A DNA stretch of 9,327 bases from Treponema sp. (GTDB lineage Bacteria; Spirochaetota; Spirochaetia; Treponematales; Treponemataceae), in NCBI GenBank assembly GCA_017617145.1, contig JAFZWX010000234.1, positions 1 to 9,327 of the forward strand, in the 5' to 3' direction. The notes beneath the pieces were generated by a model. The model was not told where the DNA came from. It made no database searches and worked only from the letters and a program-made list of their open reading frames with translations. Positions 1-6,371 of the stretch are shown here, piece by piece. Made by a program: the position numbers and the translations under genes. Each line of letters opens with the position of its first letter. Position 1 is the first letter of the stretch.

Positions 1-750
1 CTGCGTTTACCGGAGGATGTTGAACAGGATACTCTTATGTATGAGTTCAAGGGTCCTGGCGTTGTAAAGAGCGATGATTTCGCTAAAGAGGGTCAGCTTG
101 AGATTATGACAAAAGATAAGCTTGTTTTCACTATGATGGAAGGAGCTCATCTTGATGTTGAAATTCAGGTAGATCTTGGTCGTGGATATGTGCCTGCAGA
201 AACAAATGAACATTACATCGAAGTAGTTGGAACTATTCCAATGGATGCAATTTTCACTCCGGTTGAAAAGGTTAAATATTCTATTGAGCCTTGCCGTGTA
301 GGTCAGCGCAATGACTATGATAAACTTGTCCTTGAAATTTGGACAGATGGAACAATTACTCCTGAAAATGCTTTGGGAGAAGCTGCTAAAATTGCAAAAG
401 AACATTTTGCTATTTTCATCAACTTCAATGACAAAGATATTATAGGAAATGATGACAGCGATGAAGGCGATGAGAGCATCATTAAGCTTTTGCAGACTCC
501 TGTAGAAGAACTTGAGCTTTCTGTTCGCTCGTCAAATTGTTTGAAAAATGCAAATATTCGTACAATCGGCGAATTAACTAAAAAAACAGAAGATGATATA
601 GCTAAAACAAGAAACTTCGGAAAGAAGAGTCTTGCCGAAATCAAAGAAAAGCTCCAGGAATGGAACCTTACTCTTGGTATGACAGACTATAGTCATCTGA
701 AGAATGCTGCCAATATAACAAAGCAGAAGGAAGAAACAGATGAATCATAA
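1..750 (+). CDS. rpoA: DNA-directed RNA polymerase subunit alpha, 5' end missing
   Basis: RpoA dimerises to nucleate assembly of RNA polymerase, and its C-terminal domain contacts UP-element DNA and activators. The frame is open from base 1, so the gene starts upstream; 249 codons are present, and compared with the roughly 330-residue family about the first quarter is missing. The visible N-terminal domain part includes GRGYVPA, SPVE-like [11 protein letters not shown] and the [21 protein letters not shown] stretch (alpha family: VEQRTDLDKLVIE). An acidic linker (about bases 430-480) leads to the C-terminal domain, [19 protein letters not shown], then [14 protein letters not shown]. The residues equivalent to E. 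coli R265, N268, C269, G296, K298, S299 and E302, which contact UP DNA, are all conserved. The stop codon lies inside the start of rplQ (11-bp overlap), suggesting translational coupling. An internal ATG at 37 is not the real start, because conserved alpha sequence precedes it. Confidence 0.98.
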   Translation: MRLPEDVEQDTLMYEFKGPGVVKSDDFAKEGQLEIMTKDKLVFTMMEGAHLDVEIQVDLGRGYVPAETNEHYIEVVGTIPMDAIFTPVEKVKYSIEPCRVGQRNDYDKLVLEIWTDGTITPENALGEAAKIAKEHFAIFINFNDKDIIGNDDSDEGDESIIKLLQTPVEELELSVRSSNCLKNANIRTIGELTKKTEDDIAKTRNFGKKSLAEIKEKLQEWNLTLGMTDYSHLKNAANITKQKEETDES

Positions 751-1267
751 GAATGGTTTTAATCCGCTTTCACGTACAACAGCACATCGTCGTGCTATGT
801 CACGCAATATGGTAACATCACTCTTTAGATATGAGCGAATTACTACAACTAAATCAAAGGCTCTCGAAGTAAGAAAATCAGCTGAAAAACTTATTACAAG
901 AGCTAAAGAAGATACAGTACACAATCGTCGTGAAGCCGCTAAATTTATTTCGGACGAAAAAATCCTTAATAAATTGTTCACAGAAATCGGTCCACGCATG
1001 AAAGAAAGAAACGGTGGTTACACTCGTGTTCTTAAGCTTGGTTTCCGCCAGGGTGATGCTGCTGATGTTGTAATCTTGGAACTTGTTGACTACAAGCTCG
1101 AATCAGAAGAAGAAAAAGCAGAAAAGAAAACTGCTAAGAAAGCTTCTGCAAAAGACGATTCAGCAAAGGCTAAGAAAACTGCATCAAAGTCAAAGGAAGC
1201 AGCACCAGAAAAGAAACCTGCTTCTAAAAAAGCTTCTGAAAAGAAGGAAGAACCAAAGGCTGAATAA
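740..1267 (+). CDS. rplQ: 50S ribosomal protein L17 (bL17) with long Lys/Ala/Glu tail
   Basis: L17 is a structural protein of the large ribosomal subunit near the peptide exit region. Residues 1-117 match the family closely: [20 protein letters not shown], then [17 protein letters not shown], and [19 protein letters not shown] followed by LELVDYK. The family is usually about 115-130 residues; here there are 175, because a low-complexity tail rich in Lys, Ala, Ser and Glu (residues about 119-175, net basic) follows the folded domain. The ATG at 740 overlaps rpoA by 11 bp and is preceded by the purine-rich AGAAGGAAG at 725-733, a ribosome binding site lying inside rpoA. The order rpoA-rplQ is the normal end of the bacterial alpha operon, so expression is probably coupled to rpoA. 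Confidence 0.97.
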   Translation: MNHKNGFNPLSRTTAHRRAMSRNMVTSLFRYERITTTKSKALEVRKSAEKLITRAKEDTVHNRREAAKFISDEKILNKLFTEIGPRMKERNGGYTRVLKLGFRQGDAADVVILELVDYKLESEEEKAEKKTAKKASAKDDSAKAKKTASKSKEAAPEKKPASKKASEKKEEPKAE

Positions 1268-1283
1268 GCCCACGGTTATGTAT

Positions 1284-1289
1284 AAGGAG
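1284..1289 (+). promoter_or_regulatory. Ribosome binding site of the zinc-ribbon gene
   Basis: AAGGAG lies 5 nt before the ATG at 1295. It is one of the stronger Shine-Dalgarno matches in the window and supports this small ORF as a real gene. Confidence 0.75.
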
Positions 1290-1294
1290 TTCGT

Positions 1295-1549
1295 ATGTCT
1301 AAGAACCATCGTGGATCAGGTATCAGAACACTTCCTAATCATGGAAGAGGAACTTGTGCAATCTGTGGAAAGACAGATATTAAGGTTCTCTATGAAAAGG
1401 AAATTAATGGTCAGAATGTAAATATTTGTAAGTTCTGTAATGCACATCTTAAGAACGAAGCAAGAAATGCTCCAGCACCTGCTGCAGAAGAAGCACCAGC
1501 TGAGGCTCCAGCAGAAGAAACAGCTGCAGAACCAACAGCTGCTGAGTAA
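1295..1549 (+). CDS. Small zinc-ribbon protein in the ribosomal operon, acidic Ala/Pro/Glu tail
   Basis: I do not recognise a named family. The 84-residue product has three parts. Residues 1-20 are basic and Gly-rich (MSKNHRGSGIRTLPNHGRGT). Residues 21-48 carry two CxxC knuckles, C21-x2-C24 (CAIC) and C45-x2-C48 (CKFC), 20 residues apart, as in a four-cysteine zinc ribbon. Residues from about 57 to the end are low-complexity Ala/Pro/Glu with net negative charge. It lies 27 nt after rplQ with an AAGGAG site, and the intrinsic terminator follows its stop by 27 nt, so it is the last gene of the rpoA-rplQ transcript. The basic start plus zinc ribbon and the ribosomal context suggest a ribosome- or RNA-associated factor; that role is inference. 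The clean Cys spacing and a good ribosome binding site argue that it is real. Confidence 0.85.
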   Translation: MSKNHRGSGIRTLPNHGRGTCAICGKTDIKVLYEKEINGQNVNICKFCNAHLKNEARNAPAPAAEEAPAEAPAEETAAEPTAAE

Positions 1550-1576
1550 TCAGTTCTGCTGATATTTACGTTTACG

Positions 1577-1609
1577 AACCGTCGGACCTGCGTGCCGGCG
1601 GTTTTTTTT
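1577..1609 (+). terminator. Rho-independent terminator of the rpoA-rplQ operon
   Basis: A 9-bp stem pairs AACCGTCGG (1577-1585) with CCGGCGGTT (1595-1603), including one G-U pair, around a 9-nt loop. It runs into eight T residues at 1602-1609. It sits 27 nt after the zinc-ribbon gene and before the next promoter, so it ends the ribosomal transcript. Confidence 0.9.
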
Positions 1610-1631
1610 ATAAAATTGTCCAAATATCATA

Positions 1632-1660
1632 TTGCGAGAAATAGCAGTTTGATATAAAAT
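1632..1660 (+). promoter_or_regulatory. Possible sigma-70 promoter of the PilZ-TPR unit
   Basis: TTGCGA (1632-1637) is separated by 17 nt from TAAAAT (1655-1660). It lies directly after the terminator. The predicted start of transcription would be about 1667, almost at the ATG at 1670, so the mRNA would be nearly leaderless, or the true -10 is a nearby overlapping AT-rich hexamer such as TATAAA at 1653-1658. Confidence 0.4.
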
Positions 1661-1669
1661 AGAAGTGAT

Positions 1670-2683
1670 ATGGGTATTGCGAATAGTCATCAGATTTCCA
1701 GATATTATGATTTTTTCAGAGATAAGGAAATTATTTTTACAAAAGCAAACATTCAAATTCTTAAGATGGATCCTCGCCAGATTTATGTAAAATGTGCTGG
1801 TGGTCAGTGGCCTTGTCTTATAAACTCATCATCTTTACAATCTGCCAAAATTATTCTTGGTACAAATAGTGGTGCTTTTATCGCAATTCAGAAAGATAAG
1901 AATATTTCAATTCAACTGCGTTATTGTTTTATAGATGCAAATGGAGCTCCTATTCATTTCTTTGTAAACTGTACAGTTGGTGACATTAATAAATATCAGA
2001 ATACAGAAGAGCTTGCTGTTGTAACTCTTAATTTTACACAGCGTCCGCCTGATGATTTGATTTTTAAAATTGGTGAATTTCTTGAAGCAAACGAAAATTT
2101 TTATCATCGTAAAGAAGATAGAATTGATATTAACAAAAACTCAATCCGTAAGCTTGGACTTGAAAAAGAAGAATCTATTATTTTTATAGAGAATGTTCCA
2201 CGCCGATGTATTCTTAAGGATTTATCGTTCAGCGGTGCAAAGGTAATGCTTGTTGGTGTTCCGAAGTTCCTTGTTGGAAAAAACATTGCCCTCAAAATTG
2301 ATTTTATTGATACTAACGAATCTGTTCTGGTTCCAGGTATTATTCCACGTGCAGAATTTCTTGAAGGCCGCAAGGATATTACTTCTGTTCATATTGCATT
2401 TAATGGTGATACAGTTCCAATGGTTTATAAGCTGCACATTAACAGTTTTATTACTACTTACCAGAAGACTATTCTAAATAATCAGAATGGACAGGCTGTA
2501 CCGATGAATCAGCCTGTAATAAATACTGCTGCTGAAACTGCGTCACAACCAATTGTAGATACAATTACAAGAAAAAATCCAGAAGAACAAGTTGGTCAAG
2601 CACAACCACAGGTACAGCCTCAGCCTCAAGTACAAACAGCTCAGCCTTCGGTTCAGGCACAGTCTCAAAACCCAACAGCATAA
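1670..2683 (+). CDS. PilZ-domain protein, probable c-di-GMP receptor
   Basis: PilZ domains bind cyclic di-GMP and pass the signal to motility, surface or metabolic targets. The two binding motifs are present: RxxxR at residues 147-151 (RKEDR) and DxSxxG at 184-189 (DLSFSG, D184, S186, G189), followed by a beta-barrel pattern to about residue 265. Residues 1-145 form an N-terminal domain with WPCLINSSSLQSAKIILG, resembling the PilZ-like N-terminal domain of spirochaetal PilZ proteins (Borrelia PlzA type); this assignment is by memory. Residues from about 270 to 337 are a Gln/Pro/Val-rich, probably disordered tail. There is no signal peptide or membrane segment, so it is cytoplasmic. The ATG at 1670 is preceded only by AGAAGTGAT, a weak ribosome site; the next Met codon is residue 33, but conserved-looking sequence precedes it. 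It is followed after 12 nt by a TPR gene, probably in one transcript. Confidence 0.88.
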   Translation: MGIANSHQISRYYDFFRDKEIIFTKANIQILKMDPRQIYVKCAGGQWPCLINSSSLQSAKIILGTNSGAFIAIQKDKNISIQLRYCFIDANGAPIHFFVNCTVGDINKYQNTEELAVVTLNFTQRPPDDLIFKIGEFLEANENFYHRKEDRIDINKNSIRKLGLEKEESIIFIENVPRRCILKDLSFSGAKVMLVGVPKFLVGKNIALKIDFIDTNESVLVPGIIPRAEFLEGRKDITSVHIAFNGDTVPMVYKLHINSFITTYQKTILNNQNGQAVPMNQPVINTAAETASQPIVDTITRKNPEEQVGQAQPQVQPQPQVQTAQPSVQAQSQNPTA

Positions 2684-2695
2684 CAGGAAAAAATT

Positions 2696-3841
2696 ATGAA
2701 CCCAAAAAATCCTCTTGATTCAATTTATTTTATTGATTTACCGGAAAATTTTACTCTTTCGGATGCAGCATTCCCGATTGATAAGACGATACAGCTGCCT
2801 GTTCAGCAAAAAGATAGTGATGCACCTGGAGTTTTTAATCCTAAAGAAATAACAATGGAACAGATTCTTGCTGGTATTCTTACAGTGCTTGCTTATGATA
2901 AGAAAAATCCAAATTTAGATTATTATCGTTCAATCTTAAAAAAAGCAAAACCTAATATAAAAAGTGAACTTTGCGAAGCTGCAATCCTTAAAACTAAAAA
3001 TGAAGATTTTGATCTTGCAGAAGAAATTTTTATGGCATTGCATGGGCTTGAACCTGATGATGAAGCAATTATTTTAAACATGGCACTTTTCTTAGATCAG
3101 CGTGCAGATAACTATCGTCGTGCAGGATTATTTGAAGATGCAGATGCTTATGACAGCGATGCAGAATCATATTATATTCAGGCAATAGAAGCAGAACCTC
3201 CACTACCGGATGCATATTTTAATGCAGGTTTTTTCTACTTAAAGCAGCATAAATACCGCGAAGCAAAGGATTGTTTTGAGACATTTGTTGCCCTTAACTG
3301 TGAAGCAACTGAAGAAGAACTGGGTGAAAACGGAGAATATAAACTTAACCGTGCAAATGAAATTCTTGAAATGATTAAAAATCAGAATATGGATGATGAA
3401 CGTTTTAAGAATGCATATGATCTGATTTCTAATGGTGAAGAAGAAAAAGGCCTTGAAGAAATAAAAGTGTTCCTTCAGAATAATCCAAAGGTATGGAATG
3501 CCTGGTTCCTGCTTGGTTGGGGATTACGAAAACTTGAACGTTTTGACGGTGCAAAACAGGCATTTCTGGAAGCTATAGACTGTGGTGGCGACAAAAATGC
3601 AGATTGCTATAACGAACTTTCGCTTTGTCTTGTTGCAGAAAAGAAATTCGATGAAGCAAAAGCAGCGTTGCAAAAGGCAATGGCGATTGATCCGGATAAT
3701 ACAAAAATAATTTCTAATCTTGGTTACATTGCATTGGCTCAGGAAAACGAAGAAGAAGCACGAAAATATTTTTCTATTGTACTTGAATTGGATCCAAAAG
3801 ACGCAATAGCTGCAGCAGAGTTATTGAAATTAGAAAAATAA
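2696..3841 (+). CDS. Tetratricopeptide-repeat protein
   Basis: TPR proteins are helical scaffolds for protein-protein contacts; the partner is unknown. The 381-residue product has recognisable repeats at about residues 172-205 (DAYFNAGFFYLKQHKYREAK), 266-299 (WNAWFLLGWGLRKLERFDGA), 302-335 (CYNELSLCLVAEKKFDEAK) and 336-369 (SNLGYIALAQENEEEARKYF), each ending in a helix-B/LDP-like turn. A more diverged repeat is likely around 100-135 (FDLAEEIFMALHGLEPDD). The first ~60 residues show no known domain, and there is no signal peptide. The ATG is 12 nt after the PilZ stop with AGGA at 2685-2688 (7-nt spacing), so it is probably co-transcribed with the PilZ gene and may act with it; that link is inference. 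A hairpin element begins 15 nt after its stop. Confidence 0.9.
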   Translation: MNPKNPLDSIYFIDLPENFTLSDAAFPIDKTIQLPVQQKDSDAPGVFNPKEITMEQILAGILTVLAYDKKNPNLDYYRSILKKAKPNIKSELCEAAILKTKNEDFDLAEEIFMALHGLEPDDEAIILNMALFLDQRADNYRRAGLFEDADAYDSDAESYYIQAIEAEPPLPDAYFNAGFFYLKQHKYREAKDCFETFVALNCEATEEELGENGEYKLNRANEILEMIKNQNMDDERFKNAYDLISNGEEEKGLEEIKVFLQNNPKVWNAWFLLGWGLRKLERFDGAKQAFLEAIDCGGDKNADCYNELSLCLVAEKKFDEAKAALQKAMAIDPDNTKIISNLGYIALAQENEEEARKYFSIVLELDPKDAIAAAELLKLEK

Positions 3842-3842
3842 G

Positions 3843-3944
3843 AATGAATGCATAAGGCCGGCAGAATATTTTCCCCTCACGCGAACGGGGCGAAAAGGAA
3901 GTTCGCGTGTGTGAAAAACATTCTGCCGGCAAATGAATTTATGT
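3843..3944 (+). repeat. Hairpin element copy A (3' of the TPR gene)
   Basis: A long imperfect inverted repeat. The outer arms GCCGGCAGAAT (3857-3867) and ATTCTGCCGGC (3920-3930) pair perfectly over 11 bp. A TTTT/AAAA segment follows, then a short internal mismatch region, then a perfect 9-bp inner stem CACGCGAAC (3878-3886) with GTTCGCGTG (3901-3909), closing a 14-nt loop GGGGCGAAAAGGAA (3887-3900). The hairpin is flanked by AATGAATGCAT (3843-3853) and AATGAATTTAT (3932-3942), a near direct repeat. No T-run directly follows the stem, so it is not a canonical intrinsic terminator. The loop and closing pairs recur in inverted orientation in copy B. Confidence 0.88.
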
Positions 3945-3983
3945 ATTTTTATTATTTCAATTTTGACCGGATTAGTTATTACA

Positions 3984-4083
3984 ACATGAATTCATTTGGC
4001 GAAAAACTTTGTGACTGTGGACGAACTTCCTTTTCGTCCTGTTCGGCCACGGGCACAAAGTTTTTCGCCTACATAAAGTCATT
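3984..4083 (-). repeat. Hairpin element copy B (3' of the DUF192 gene), inverted relative to copy A
   Basis: On the plus strand, GGCGAAAAACTTTGTG (3998-4013) pairs perfectly over 16 bp with CACAAAGTTTTTCGCC (4054-4069). An inner stem (4015-4026 with 4041-4052, one mismatch and one G-U) continues it and closes a 14-nt loop at 4027-4040. Read on the minus strand, the sense of the gene that ends at 4086, the loop is AGGACGAAAAGGAA inside CGAAC...GTTCG, against GGGGCGAAAAGGAA inside the same closing pairs in copy A. Flanks on the minus strand are AATGACTTTATGT before and AATGAATTCATGT after. The outer stem is unrelated in sequence to copy A. Confidence 0.88.
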
Positions 4084-4085
4084 AT

Positions 4086-4538
4086 TTATTTCCAGGAAAC
4101 CATATCCCCGACATTGATATTTTCTTTTTCGAACCAACCCTGCGGAACTTCCAGCGCATAGCGTACGGAGCTGGTGCTTTTTATTGGTGTAAGGCTGAAT
4201 GGGGTCATGTCGTAGATGTTGCGGATTTTACCGCGGGAATCTATGTAGGCTATTGAAAGCGGGTGAGGGGTATTTTTCATCCAGAAAGAAAGAATCTGTT
4301 CTTTTTCAAAAACAAACAGCATTCCTGTTCCGTCTGGAATATTTTTTCGATTCATAAAGCCATAATTGCGGTCTTCTTCTTTTTCTGCTACTTCGGCTTT
4401 TACTATTTGAGTTGTTCCATCTGCTCGGGTTATTGTAATTTCAATCACGGGAAGTTTTTTTGATTTACAACAGGCAGTAGAAAGAATAAGACATAAAACA
4501 ACTGTAAAAGGTAATATTTTTTTTAAGATATTTTTCAT
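4086..4538 (-). CDS. DUF192-family lipoprotein
   Basis: DUF192 is a widespread small domain of unknown function, often exported. The body matches it: GFMNRKNIPDGTGMLFVFE, then FWMKNTPHPLSIAYID, and YALEVPQGWFEKENINVGD near the end. The N-terminus is a lipoprotein signal: MKNILKKILPF, a hydrophobic run, then LSTAC as a relaxed lipobox of the spirochaete type, with Cys as the likely acylated residue. It should therefore be membrane-anchored on the periplasmic side or in the outer membrane. I choose the ATG at 4538 because GTGAG lies 7 nt before it and it gives a typical signal peptide; an in-frame GTG at 4550 would add four residues and has no visible ribosome site. It is the last of four minus-strand genes, and hairpin element B follows its stop by 16 nt. 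Confidence 0.9.
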   Translation of the reverse strand: MKNILKKILPFTVVLCLILSTACCKSKKLPVIEITITRADGTTQIVKAEVAEKEEDRNYGFMNRKNIPDGTGMLFVFEKEQILSFWMKNTPHPLSIAYIDSRGKIRNIYDMTPFSLTPIKSTSSVRYALEVPQGWFEKENINVGDMVSWK

Positions 4539-4555
4539 ATTAAAACTCACAGGTA

Positions 4556-5098
4556 TTAGAATTCATCGAGGAATGACTGTGCATTTTTTTCTTCAAAGGA
4601 TTTTTCGACTGTTGCCGCAGTTTTTAGCATATCAAAGGTTTCGTTGTCAATGTATTTTACTGCGAGAGGTTTTTCGAGCTGCATTGTGATTGAGTCATTT
4701 TTCCATACGGCTTTTTGCGGATCAAGGCTTACAGGTTCTCCATATTTCTGACATAATGTTGTAAACATTGAATAATAATCAATTTTTGCGGTATTTATAT
4801 TAATTGTAATAATGTAAAGCTGCTCATTGTAAAACTGAAACCAGCACTGTGTAAGAAAAGGAGAACCTCTTCCTCCTGCGGCATTTGTTTCTATAAGGAT
4901 TTTTGCGTCTCCTGGTAAAAGGGAAACATCTCGGTCTCCGGAATATCCGAAATCAGAATTTTTAAGCAGTTGTTCTTTGGTTTCTTTAAGTGACATTCCT
5001 AAATGAACATTTCCATAGCCATCGGGTAAATCAGCAGCAAAAAGAGAAAAGGTTAGTGTGGTAAGGAATATGCCAATTAAAAATTTCTTCATACTCAT
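4556..5098 (-). CDS. Secreted protein of unknown function
   Basis: I do not recognise a named family. The 180-residue product begins with a clear signal peptide (MSMKKFLIGIFLTTLTFSLF, cleavage probably at FA-AD or AA-D near residue 21-22), so it is periplasmic. The mature part starts with a VHLGMSLKETKEQLL pattern, seen at the start of many small exported alpha/beta proteins (for example BamE-like folds), and later has KYGEP followed by AVWKNDSITMQLEKP, a strand-rich region. There is no lipobox Cys after the signal and no membrane helix. An alternative start is Met3 (5092); neither start has a good ribosome site. It lies 21 nt after the CNB gene and only 17 nt (from the preferred start) before the DUF192 lipoprotein gene, so co-transcription is likely. 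The function cannot be given. Confidence 0.85.
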   Translation of the reverse strand: MSMKKFLIGIFLTTLTFSLFAADLPDGYGNVHLGMSLKETKEQLLKNSDFGYSGDRDVSLLPGDAKILIETNAAGGRGSPFLTQCWFQFYNEQLYIITININTAKIDYYSMFTTLCQKYGEPVSLDPQKAVWKNDSITMQLEKPLAVKYIDNETFDMLKTAATVEKSFEEKNAQSFLDEF

Positions 5099-5119
5099 AT
5101 AGAGTTTATCGGCAGAATT

Positions 5120-6310
5120 CTACTCGTCATTACTCTGTTTTCTGTAGAACGCAGCCTGCTTAACAAGCTCTGGTACATCCTTGATGTAAATCTTGTTATC
5201 TACAAGCTTAATGTGTGCAGAAGAAGAGAAATCGAAAATTGCTTTATGTTGTGTTTCCTGAGGCAGACCACACATATTGGCAATATCCTTTGGTGTAAAT
5301 TCTGTCTGCATTGCTTTAGAAGTCATTCTGTCAATATTAATTCGCTGTTTTTCGAGCTGAAGTGAAAGCATATCAATCATCTTGTGGAACGGATCTCGGA
5401 GATTTGCGTTATCAAGCTGGCGGTACATAGACCAGAGTCGTTCGGCAAGAGTTGTTGTAAGACGTGAAATCAGCTGTGGCTGAGTTGTTACCATCTGATT
5501 AAAGTTTTCGTGGTTTACAACCATAAGTCGGCAGTCACTGTGCGCAATTGCATTTGCAGAACGAGGCTTGTTTTCCAAAAGTGCCATTTCACCAAACATA
5601 TCACCTTTGTGAAGAAGTGCAAGTGTAACTTCATTACCGTCAACAACTTTAGAAATTGTAACTTCACCACTTTGGATGATAAACATATCAGAACCACTCT
5701 GAGCTTCGGAGAAAATCATAGTATCCTGAGGATATTCTCGTGTGAGTTCTTTTGAAGGTTCAAAATATGGTGCTCTGGTTCGTGCCTTAAGACCAACAAA
5801 TTTCTGCTTTGCCATTTCGGCATACTGACCTTCTGGCTTTGTTTTAAGATACTGGTAGTAGGCATAAACTGCTATATTATTACGTGATGCTTTTTCATAA
5901 AACTGTGCAACTCTAAGAATCTGTTCTGAAGTGTCAGAAACTACTGTATTCAAAGTTGCTTTTGTAAGCATTTCGTTCATCTGACGCATGCGGGCTGCAA
6001 AGGTTTTAATGATTTTTAGAGCTACTGGGGTGTTGTTTACAATGAGTTCCGGATATTGTTCTTTTCTTACGGCAATAGCTTGAACATCTGTAATAGCTAT
6101 TGAAGTTTCAATCTGAAGATGAGAAGCCATACAAGGAACTACACCTACGAAGTCTCCTGGTCCCAGTTTAAAAGGCTGAATACCTGAACCTGATGACTTA
6201 AAACACTGGACTGTACCTTTTTGGATGATGTAGAATCGGTCGCTGTCTGCTTTACCTTCTACAACCATGTATGAGCCCTGTTTAAATGTAACTATCTGTA
6301 ATTGTAACAT
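5120..6310 (-). CDS. Double cyclic-nucleotide-binding-domain protein with Crp-like C-terminal winged helix
   Basis: This looks like a cyclic-nucleotide sensor related to Crp/Fnr regulators. Domain order in 396 residues: CNB-1 at about 5-115; a helical linker at about 125-170 that resembles a single TPR; CNB-2 at about 190-300; and a C-terminal segment with a Crp-type helix-turn-helix pattern at 339-380 (TPKDIANMCGLPQET, then DNKIYIKDVPEL). CNB-2 has an intact phosphate-binding cassette, GEMALLENKPRSA, with E241, R250 and S251, the residues that hold the ribose and phosphate in CRP. CNB-1 has GDFVGVVPCMASHLQIETS at the same place and lacks the Glu and Arg, so it probably does not bind ligand. 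There is no signal peptide or membrane helix. The ATG at 6310 has GGTGAG 6 nt upstream. Whether it binds DNA is unproven, since the HTH is weaker than the CNB match. Confidence 0.9.
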   Translation of the reverse strand: MLQLQIVTFKQGSYMVVEGKADSDRFYIIQKGTVQCFKSSGSGIQPFKLGPGDFVGVVPCMASHLQIETSIAITDVQAIAVRKEQYPELIVNNTPVALKIIKTFAARMRQMNEMLTKATLNTVVSDTSEQILRVAQFYEKASRNNIAVYAYYQYLKTKPEGQYAEMAKQKFVGLKARTRAPYFEPSKELTREYPQDTMIFSEAQSGSDMFIIQSGEVTISKVVDGNEVTLALLHKGDMFGEMALLENKPRSANAIAHSDCRLMVVNHENFNQMVTTQPQLISRLTTTLAERLWSMYRQLDNANLRDPFHKMIDMLSLQLEKQRINIDRMTSKAMQTEFTPKDIANMCGLPQETQHKAIFDFSSSAHIKLVDNKIYIKDVPELVKQAAFYRKQSNDE

Positions 6311-6336
6311 AACAATCTCACCCTAAATATTCTATT

Positions 6337-6342
6337 ATTATA
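6337..6342 (-). promoter_or_regulatory. -10 element of a likely promoter for the CNB gene
   Basis: TATAAT on the minus strand lies 26 nt before the ATG at 6310, in the 61-nt gap after murB. A recognisable -35 at standard spacing is not evident (TAGACA is present but about 22 nt away), so this is a partial call. Confidence 0.4.
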
Positions 6343-6371
6343 GTATAAATTTACAAATGGAATTTGTCTAG

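Noticed and set aside
1083..1421. Lys/Gln-rich 112-codon open frame overlapping rplQ
   Set aside because: It is the shifted frame of the low-complexity L17 tail and runs across the zinc-ribbon gene.
3857..3950. Hairpin A as an ordinary Rho-independent terminator
   Set aside because: The nearest T-run (3946-3950) is about 16 nt after the stem, and hairpin B has no T-run on either side. The true terminator at 1577-1609 shows what this genome uses.
3857..4069. Integron attC sites (treponemes can carry integrons, and the hairpins are of similar size)
   Set aside because: The outer ends lack the RYYYAAC and GTTRRRY core sites; the inner GAAC...GTTC does not fit the core either, and there is no integrase gene or cassette array.
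3843..4083. CRISPR array from the repeated AATGAATKYAT flanks
   Set aside because: Only four imperfect short repeats exist, two of them inverted, and the spaces between them are hairpins rather than unique spacers.
3848..4117. An 89-codon open frame across the convergent gap on the plus strand
   Set aside because: It runs through both hairpins and into the end of the DUF192 gene, its product has no family features, and the two facing hairpin elements explain the sequence better.
5110..5118. CGGCAGAAT, also found in the outer stem of hairpin A, as a possible third copy of the element
   Set aside because: A 9-bp match without the loop, the closing pairs or an inverted partner is expected by chance in a window this size.
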